18,071 bases of DNA from Planctomycetota bacterium (GTDB lineage Bacteria; Planctomycetota; Planctomycetia; Pirellulales; Thermoguttaceae): contig JAJYGU010000406.1 of assembly GCA_021784975.1 (NCBI GenBank), forward strand, positions 1 through 18,071. The letters are read 5' to 3'. Both the position numbers and the translations under genes were made by a program. The notes under the pieces were generated by a model. The model made no database searches, was not told the DNA's origin, and saw only the letters and a list, made by a program, of their open reading frames with translations. Positions 13,599-18,071 of the stretch are shown piece by piece; the stretch's first letter is position 1, and every line of letters starts with the position of its first letter.

Positions 13599-13805
13599 GT
13601 GAAGTTCGTCGTCACCATCGACCGCGACGAGGACGGTGTGTGGGTCGTCGAGTGTCCGGCAATCCCCGGCTGTGTCAGTCAAGGGGCCACACGGGATGAG
13701 GCTCTGGACAACGTCAAGGACGCCATTGCCGCCTGCTTGGCGGTTCGATCCGAGCGTGGAATGCCATTGACCGTGGAAACACAGCAAGTGGACGTGGTGG
13801 CCTGA
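13599..13805 (+). CDS. hicB: HicB-type antitoxin
   Basis: A 68-residue protein from GTG 13599 with an AGGAGG-rich stretch about 12 nt upstream. The sequence shows the partial RNase H-like fold of HicB: 'DRDEDGVWVVECPAIPGCVSQG' region (8-29), then 'TRDEALDNVKDAI' (31-43). It neutralises the HicA toxin by direct binding. There is no C-terminal HTH or ribbon-helix-helix domain, so it is of the short HicB type. Its TGA overlaps the hicA ATG by one base, so toxin translation depends on antitoxin translation. Confidence 0.92.
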   Translation: MKFVVTIDRDEDGVWVVECPAIPGCVSQGATRDEALDNVKDAIAACLAVRSERGMPLTVETQQVDVVA

Positions 13806-14029
13806 TGGCACGGTTGCCACGCTTGAGCGGTCGCGAAGTGGTGCGGGTCTTCGAGTCTATGGGGTGGGAGAAGGTCCGCAGCGCAGCCAGCCATATTATC
13901 CTGGTTCGGGAGGGACACCGAGCCACGCTTTCCGTTCCAGACCACAAGGAGGTGGCCGCCGGCACGCTGCGCAGCCTGATCCGCTCGGCTGGATTGGCCG
14001 TCGAAGCCTTCACGGAAGCTGCGAGGTGA
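13805..14029 (+). CDS. hicA: HicA-type mRNA interferase toxin
   Basis: A 74-residue double-stranded RNA-binding-like toxin that cuts mRNA. 'LSGREVVRVFESMGWEKVRSAASHIIL' spans residues 7-33 and holds the invariant histidine (H30) in S-H context; 'VPDHKEVAAGTLRSLIRSAGL' (44-64) matches the usual 'P.H...l..GTl..Il...g' end. All core residues appear intact. The order antitoxin-toxin is the reverse of the most common hicA-hicB order but is well known. The gene lies between terminase and portal genes, a cargo position. Confidence 0.93.
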   Translation: MARLPRLSGREVVRVFESMGWEKVRSAASHIILVREGHRATLSVPDHKEVAAGTLRSLIRSAGLAVEAFTEAAR

Positions 14030-14045
14030 GCAGTTTATTCTGGGA

Positions 14046-14234
14046 TTGATCGACGCCCTCTGGGAGACGTTGCCGGCGGACGCTCTTCCGCCGCTGAGCA
14101 ACGAGTGGGCCGCCGAGATTCGCAGGCGCTCGGCGGAGTACGATTCGGGTTCGGTCCAGACGGTGTCGTGGGAGCAGGTGAAGTCCGAGGCATTGCGCCG
14201 AGCGGGTGTGACGGTGCGGGATGCTTCCCATTGA
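14046..14234 (+). pseudogene. 5'-truncated addiction-module antitoxin (PF09720-like)
   Basis: The frame encodes 62 residues from a TTG; 'PPLSNEWAAEIRRRSAEYDSG' (14-35 region), then 'TVSWEQVKSEALRR', closely follows the C-terminal part of the putative addiction module component family. The usual N-terminal helix (MS...LLxxALxLPxxERAxLAxxLWxSL) is missing except for its last part (ALWETL); upstream sequence is hicA. No RelE/ParE toxin follows. It is probably a remnant fused behind hicA by recombination, although weak translation from TTG or CTG cannot be excluded. Confidence 0.6.
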
Positions 14235-14367
14235 CTACCTTCCGGGCGCGCGCCGCGATTTTGACCTGTCCTTCGATGCTGGATTGTTTCATCCGCCGCG
14301 CCAGCTCGCGAGGTGGGGAGTAGCCCTTGGTGCATTCGGCACACTCTACCTTCCAACCTTGTGCCAC
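14216..14367 (-). pseudogene. Possible short gene fragment opposite the cargo block
   Basis: From a GTG at 14367 the minus strand reads MAQGWKVECAECTKGYSPPR and about 30 more sensible residues with one C-x-x-C pair. The frame then continues only as an antisense shadow of the antitoxin remnant. This could be the 5' piece of a gene whose 3' part was lost. I recognise no family and the call is weak. Confidence 0.2.
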
Positions 14368-14447
14368 ACGCTTCTTTTCCCTTGAGTTGGGCGGAGAGCC
14401 GCGGCGCGCCGCTCGGCGTTACGTTGGCCCCCCCAAAGGGCAAACCG

Positions 14448-15203
14448 ATGCTGTCAGCCGATCAATTCAAAGGCCATGCGGTAATCATCTTGGCCATGCT
14501 TCTTGGCGGAGGCTCGTTGTTGCTCTTTGCTGGTTTCCTGATCGCAGGGCCTTTCAGCTTGATCTGCTGGAACATCTCAGAACCGCAGGCCTTGCTGTCG
14601 GACGCGCTGCTGTCCACAGTGTTTTTTCTTCAACATAGCGGGATGGTGCGACGTTCATTTCGTCGTTGGCTTTCGTCCACCATACCCGGCCACTACTACT
14701 CCGCAGCCTATGCAATCGCGTCCGGCGCGGTACTAACTGCCGTCGTGCTCCTCTGGCAGCCGTCGCACACAATTCTCTTTCAGTCCCAGGGGTTTTGGCG
14801 AGTAGCGTTCCATGCCGCCTTCCTCCTGGCCGCGTCCGGTTTCGTGTGGGCCGTTCGAGCCCTCGGGACATTCGACCTCTTTGGTCGGATCGCCATCTTG
14901 TCACATTTGGCAGGTTTGCGTGACCAGCAGCAGGCGCCGCACCTGTTGGTTCGAGGCCCCTATCTCTGGATTCGTCACCCCCTGTATTTTTTCACGCTGG
15001 TGTTCATCTGGGCGACTCCCTCTTTGAGTTCAGATCGTCTGCTCTTCAATTTGCTCTGGACGTTCTGGATCGTTCTCGGCGCGTACCTGGAAGAGAAGGA
15101 CCTTGTCGCTAAATTCGGTGAGACCTATCGTCAGTATCAAGAGACGGTTCCGATGCTGCTGCCGTGGAGAGGACCCGTCGGGAGAAGCCTGGAGACCTCA
15201 TAA
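14448..15203 (+). CDS. MddA-like membrane methyltransferase (ICMT/NnrU superfamily)
   Basis: A 251-residue integral membrane protein. I chose ATG 14448 (MLSADQFKGH) because the upstream open frame looks non-coding; AAAGGG lies 9 nt before it. Membrane segments are visible at about 10-35, 45-65, 85-105, 125-145 and 190-215. The C-terminal catalytic region has 'GPYLWIRHPLYF' and 'EEKDLVAKFGETYRQYQETV', the SAM-binding motifs of isoprenylcysteine carboxyl methyltransferase-like enzymes. The 'FDLFG', 'ATPSLSSDRLLF' and 'VPMLLPW' segments are closest, in my memory, to MddA, which methylates methanethiol to dimethyl sulfide. It is likely cargo rather than a phage function. Substrate is inferred. 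Confidence 0.8.
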   Translation: MLSADQFKGHAVIILAMLLGGGSLLLFAGFLIAGPFSLICWNISEPQALLSDALLSTVFFLQHSGMVRRSFRRWLSSTIPGHYYSAAYAIASGAVLTAVVLLWQPSHTILFQSQGFWRVAFHAAFLLAASGFVWAVRALGTFDLFGRIAILSHLAGLRDQQQAPHLLVRGPYLWIRHPLYFFTLVFIWATPSLSSDRLLFNLLWTFWIVLGAYLEEKDLVAKFGETYRQYQETVPMLLPWRGPVGRSLETS

Positions 15204-15470
15204 AGCTGCGGTGGAGCGCGGCGCAGTCTCGTACGCGCCAAGTTAAGCGGTTCCAGTGAATTGCGGCGATTGCTGCCAGGGGCCGCAAGGTGACCGGCAA
15301 GGCGTGTGGCCCAGAAACTCGGCTTGCAAGCTAGGGTGGCAAGGGATAGCATGTACATGCGTATAGATTTCGAAGCGTGGACCGTGGATCGCCTCACGCC
15401 CCCAATCCCAAATTCAACTGTGTACCACGTTGACCGCCGCGTAATCGTTCACTCAGAGCAAGCTTATGTA
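15204..15470. other. Intergenic stretch with no supported gene
   Basis: No ORF with a ribosome site or recognisable protein motif is present between the methyltransferase and the repeat block before the portal gene. A 66-codon plus-strand frame (15306-15506) ends inside the 15471-15576 repeat and is not credible. Confidence 0.5.
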
Positions 15471-15576
15471 GCCACGGACGAAACACGGATTGAACACGGA
15501 GAATGAGCGTCAAGTGAATCGGGTTCGTGAGCAGGTGCCCTCTTGGTCCGCGTTTCATCGGTGTTCAATCGGTGGC
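15471..15576. repeat. Imperfect inverted repeat of CACGGA type
   Basis: A 30-nt left arm (15471-15500, GCCACGGACGAAACACGG at its start) and a right arm (15547-15576, ending AATCGGTGGC) are imperfect inverted copies around a 46-nt centre. Repeats of this ACGGATGAAACACGGA style are widespread in some bacterial genomes. It lies just before the heptamer array and the portal gene. Confidence 0.75.
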
Positions 15577-15600
15577 CACCTGTGCTCGAATGCAATCTGC

Positions 15601-15640
15601 CAATCTCTGATCCCTGGCCTCTGATCCCTGACCTCTGACC
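15601..15640. repeat. Heptamer array 5, directly before the portal start
   Basis: Units CAATCTC, TGATCCC, TGGCCTC, TGATCCC, TGACCTC and a final TGACC run directly into the portal ATG (15641). Units are shared with array 3. The array occupies the position where a ribosome binding site would be, and no purine-rich site is present. Confidence 0.8.
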
Positions 15641-17095
15641 ATGCAATCCATCAACCACACCGACCGTGCCTCCGACCATCAACCGCCCCCGTCGGCTGCT
15701 CAGCCGCGTTGGCTCGCCCTGGAGCGCCGGCTCCTGGAGGCTTTTGACGAGCTGTGGGACAGCTTCGTCGATCCCACCGACGCCGTATACGACGTCGATG
15801 GCCTGCCTTGGCGCCGGCTCGGCAGCCTGCCGGGCCAGGCGGCCGCCGGTCTGCCCTTTAGTGATGAACAGCAGCTCGCTCAGATCCGTGACCAATGCCG
15901 CGCATTGGCCGTCTGGAATGAATTCGCCATCAACGGCCACGAGAACCGCATCAGCTACATCGTCGGCAGCGGCCATGCCTATCGGGCGGTGGCCAAGTCG
16001 GGCCGGGCCGCCGAGCCGCTCGCCCAGCAGGTGCAGGCGGTGCTCGATGAGTTCGTCCGCCTCAACCACTGGCATAAGCGCCAGCAGGAGATCGTCCGTC
16101 GCAAGGACCGCGACGGCGAGTGCTTCTTGCGGCTGTTTCCGGCCGCCGACGGCACCCTGCGGCTGCGGTTCGTCGAGCCGGACCAGGTGGCCACGCCGCC
16201 GGACCGCGGCACCGACCCCTCGATCCGCTTCGGCGTGCAGACGGAGCTGGACGACGTGGAAACGGTGGTCGGCTACTGGATCGACGGCCGGCTGGTCGCC
16301 GCCGCCGAGATCCAGCACCGCAAGGCCAACGTCGACGCCAATGTCCGCCGCGGCCTCCCTTTGTTCTATCCGGTCCGCAAGAACCTCCGCCGGGCGGAAA
16401 AGCTGCTAAGGAACATGAGCGTGGTGGCTGAAATTCAGTCGGCCGTCGCCGTGATCCGCAAGCACCAGGCGGCCACCAGCGCCGGCCTGGAGCAATTCGT
16501 GGCCGCCCAGGCCGATTTCAGCCACACCAGCCAGGCCAGCGGACGGACCAGCCACTTCAAGCGATACGCCCCCGGCACGATCCTGGACGCCGTGGCCGGC
16601 ACGGAATACGAGTTTCCGGCGGCCGGCATCGACGCCGCCCGCTACGTGGCCGTGTTGCAGGCCGAGTTGCGGGCAATCGCCAGCCGGCTGGTGATGCCCG
16701 AGTTCATGTTGACCAGCGACGCCAGCAACGCCAACTATGCCTCGACGATGGTGGCCGAAGGGCCGGCGGTAAAGATGTTCGACCGCCTGCAGCACGAGAT
16801 GCTGGAAGACGATCTTGAACTGATGCGGCGAGTGGTTGCCCACGCAGCCGCCGCCGGCCGGCTACCGGCGGAAGCCTTGACGGCAGTGGATATCCTCGGC
16901 ATCCCGCCGCCGCTGGCCGTCCGCGACCGCCTCAAGGAGGCCCAAGCCGATCAGATCCTCGTCCGCAACGGGGCGATGTCGGTGCAGACGATGGCCTTGC
17001 GCAACGGTCTGGACCCGGAGCGGGAGCAAGTGTTGATTCGGCAGCAAGGAAGCGAGGATCTCGTCTCCTCTCCCTCCGGGAGAGGGCCAGGGTGA
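15641..17095 (+). CDS. Phage portal protein
   Basis: A 484-residue protein; portals form the ring through which DNA enters the head and bind the terminase. Features fit the lambda-type portal group: an N-terminal 'CRALAVWNEFAINGHENRIS' segment (87-106) leading to a wing domain with 'RKDRDGECFLRLF' (152-164) and 'LRLRFVEPDQV' (172-182), a central stem region with 'LRRAEKLLRNMSVVAEIQSA' (about 248-267), and the clip/crown part 'SRLVMPEFMLTSDASNANYASTM' region (345-369). No ribosome site is visible; the start follows a heptamer array. The last eight or so codons (SSPSGRGPG) and the TGA stop (17093-17095) come from a REP-like element, so the native end is lost or altered. Confidence 0.88.
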   Translation: MQSINHTDRASDHQPPPSAAQPRWLALERRLLEAFDELWDSFVDPTDAVYDVDGLPWRRLGSLPGQAAAGLPFSDEQQLAQIRDQCRALAVWNEFAINGHENRISYIVGSGHAYRAVAKSGRAAEPLAQQVQAVLDEFVRLNHWHKRQQEIVRRKDRDGECFLRLFPAADGTLRLRFVEPDQVATPPDRGTDPSIRFGVQTELDDVETVVGYWIDGRLVAAAEIQHRKANVDANVRRGLPLFYPVRKNLRRAEKLLRNMSVVAEIQSAVAVIRKHQAATSAGLEQFVAAQADFSHTSQASGRTSHFKRYAPGTILDAVAGTEYEFPAAGIDAARYVAVLQAELRAIASRLVMPEFMLTSDASNANYASTMVAEGPAVKMFDRLQHEMLEDDLELMRRVVAHAAAAGRLPAEALTAVDILGIPPPLAVRDRLKEAQADQILVRNGAMSVQTMALRNGLDPEREQVLIRQQGSEDLVSSPSGRGPG

Positions 17096-17099
17096 GGGC
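17065..17099 (+). repeat. REP-like GGGAGAGGG element at the portal 3' end
   Basis: CTCCTCTCCCTCC followed by GGGAGAGGGCCAGGGTGAGGG. The TGA inside GGGTGAGGG is the portal stop codon. Same family and orientation as 13063-13098. Confidence 0.87.
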
Positions 17100-17399
17100 A
17101 CGCTACGGCATGGGGAGACACAGCTTTTCGCTGCGCGTCGCCGAGCGTACCCGAGGGCATAAAGTTTGACAGCCCGTTTGTAGTGGTACAGTTCGCCTCA
17201 AAGACCGGCCTGTAAAAGGGAAAATCGTCTATAAGTCGCATGGGTGGATGTCGACGCACGATAAGGGCGGGGTGACTTGACATTGCTCCGCTTAGCAAAG
17301 ATGCTAAGATTTCACGGAAGCTGAGAACGAATGTCGTGCGACTCAGAAGTGTTGATGGAACGACGGATCATTCTCATCGACACATCCAGGCAGGGGTAA
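17096..17399. other. Intergenic stretch with a promoter-like hairpin
   Basis: No supported gene. TTGACA (17277-17282) is a perfect -35, followed by the hairpin CTTAGCA/TGCTAAG (17291-17308) that overlaps an extended -10-like TGCTAAGAT (17302-17310). The 22-nt gap between the two is too long for a standard sigma-70 promoter; a 17-nt gap gives only GATGCT. It may be an operator or an atypical promoter for the small ORF at 17400. Confidence 0.35.
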
Positions 17400-17597
17400 A
17401 TGGCCATGTCACCCATCAAATGTGCAACCGCAAAGAGTCTACCAGCCAAGAGCGTGTCGTTGAAGCTCGGACGTAGCGAGGCGACCAGCAGGGTGAACTT
17501 GACGAATGGCACTTTCGTCATGAAGTTCGATGAAGCGCAACCTTATCTGTCTTCAAAGCCTCTAAAGCGCCCTGCACGTACTCGACCGATCGAATAG
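17400..17597 (+). CDS. Small hypothetical protein
   Basis: A 65-residue frame from ATG 17400 with AGGGG 5 nt upstream, and a second in-frame ATG two codons later. The protein is basic and has no membrane segment or recognised motif. An antisense frame of similar length (17312-17521) also exists, so the coding call is weak. The ribosome site and the promoter-like region upstream favour the plus strand. It is outside the phage block. Confidence 0.3.
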   Translation: MAMSPIKCATAKSLPAKSVSLKLGRSEATSRVNLTNGTFVMKFDEAQPYLSSKPLKRPARTRPIE

Positions 17598-17627
17598 CCG
17601 CTTGAACCGCCAGAGCCGGCCGGATCG

Positions 17628-17859
17628 AGCCCGATGCATCGGGCTTTCCGCCGAAGGCGGCTTCGGACCAGCGTTTACGCTGGGTTGAAGACGGCTTTGA
17701 AGCCCGTAGTATCAGCCCGGTTCACCGGGCTTGTGCTGGGTGGTCATCGGACGAGCCGCGTAAACGCGGATGACACTGGCAAGACGCCGATTCCCCCCAA
17801 ACCCGGCGTAAACGCCGGGTCGAAAACCGGCCACGCCGGAAACGGGTGTGAACGCCCGT
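17628..17859. repeat. Cluster of about eight short hairpins with related loops
   Basis: Perfect or near-perfect stems occur at 17628-17645 (18-nt palindrome), 17648-17660, 17668-17683 (loop TTTA), 17693-17704, 17714-17731 (loop TTCA), 17756-17769 (loop TAAA), 17801-17820 (8-bp stem, loop TAAA), 17827-17839 and 17842-17859 (loop TGAA). Most share the form stem-C/G, four-base A/T-rich loop, G/C-stem, for example CCGGCGTAAACGCCGG. A 106-codon frame across it (17634-17954) encodes only the repeats and is not treated as a gene. Confidence 0.85.
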
Positions 17860-17950
17860 CAGTGGCGGACCGGCGTTGTTGGCTACCACGGTTCCGTACA
17901 AACGTCAGGCGTCGCGACAGAATCAGTCCGATGCGTCAGGTACGGAGTAC

Positions 17951-18071
17951 ATGACCACCGCTTTGAAGCTAGCATTTCGTGTTTGCCGGGGCATTACGTT
18001 GAGCAATAAGTCGTTGAGTGGAAACATGCTTCTCACGAAGACCGCCAGTGCGTTTTGGTGGGGGAAACCTG
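17951..18071 (+). CDS. Possible start of a gene cut by the window edge
   Basis: An ATG at 17951 with GGAG 4 nt upstream opens a frame that remains open to the end of the window (40 codons), beginning MTTALKLAFRVCRGITLSNK. No family is recognised and the length is too short to judge coding potential. Confidence 0.25.
   Translation, partial: MTTALKLAFRVCRGITLSNKSLSGNMLLTKTASAFWWGKP

Noticed and set aside
15306..15506. 66-codon plus-strand ORF
   Set aside because: No ribosome site, no motif, and its end is encoded by the 15471-15576 repeat.
17628..17859. CRISPR array
   Set aside because: The hairpins are unequal in sequence and spacing, with no constant repeat or unique spacers, and no cas genes are near.
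17634..17954. 106-codon plus-strand ORF
   Set aside because: It is formed by the hairpin cluster; the peptide reflects the repeats rather than a protein family.

Overview
This window looks like part of a prophage-like or otherwise phage-derived island in a high-GC bacterium. Protein style, very high GC at third codon positions, a small HTH/zinc-ribbon protein, and dense families of palindromic and heptameric repeats suggest a member of the Planctomycetota, perhaps a Pirellulales relative. This assignment is inference; no rRNA, tRNA or housekeeping gene in the window confirms it.

Left block (1-5360, minus strand) is a replication/packaging-type operon read right to left. It runs: a ParB-like domain fused to a Topo VI-A/Spo11-like TOPRIM protein; a possible 31-codon ORF; a large zinc-ribbon/TOPRIM/AAA primase-helicase; a probably broken small gene; a small 'GNxNAVRHGLRS' protein of terminase-small-subunit style; and the 5' end of a gene that may encode a large terminase, cut by the window edge. 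The primase gene carries, near its 3' end, a long imperfect palindrome flanked on both sides by 9-bp repeats.

The centre (5361-5603) is a divergent control region. It holds a run of hairpins ending in a strong intrinsic terminator just before an HTH gene, and could be a small RNA or leader.

The right block (5604-17095, plus strand) has two parts. First is a surface/lysis-like set: HTH/zinc-ribbon protein, permuted NlpC/P60-like protein, a secreted thioredoxin-trypsin fusion with a C-terminal membrane anchor, and two small one-TM proteins. Second is a packaging set: ParB-like protein, ABC ATPase fused to a GNAT acetyltransferase, small terminase, large terminase and portal. Between the large terminase and the portal, which are normally adjacent, sit 2.6 kb of cargo: a DUF2442 protein, a complete HicBA toxin-antitoxin pair, a truncated addiction antitoxin and an MddA-like membrane methyltransferase. 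No capsid or protease gene follows the portal, whose last codons and stop come from a repeat element. The last kilobase (17096-18071) has only weak small ORFs and a striking cluster of short hairpins.

Three repeat families are superimposed on this: about 50-110 bp hairpins with a GGGACTGTCCC core, lying in frame in three genes; REP-like GGGAGAGGG palindromes (three copies); and at least five arrays of degenerate 7-bp units, four just before genes and one inside the ABC-GNAT gene. The most interesting items are the ParB/Topo VI-A-like fusion, the thioredoxin-trypsin fusion, the primase palindrome, and the in-frame repeat elements that encode similar peptides in unrelated proteins.
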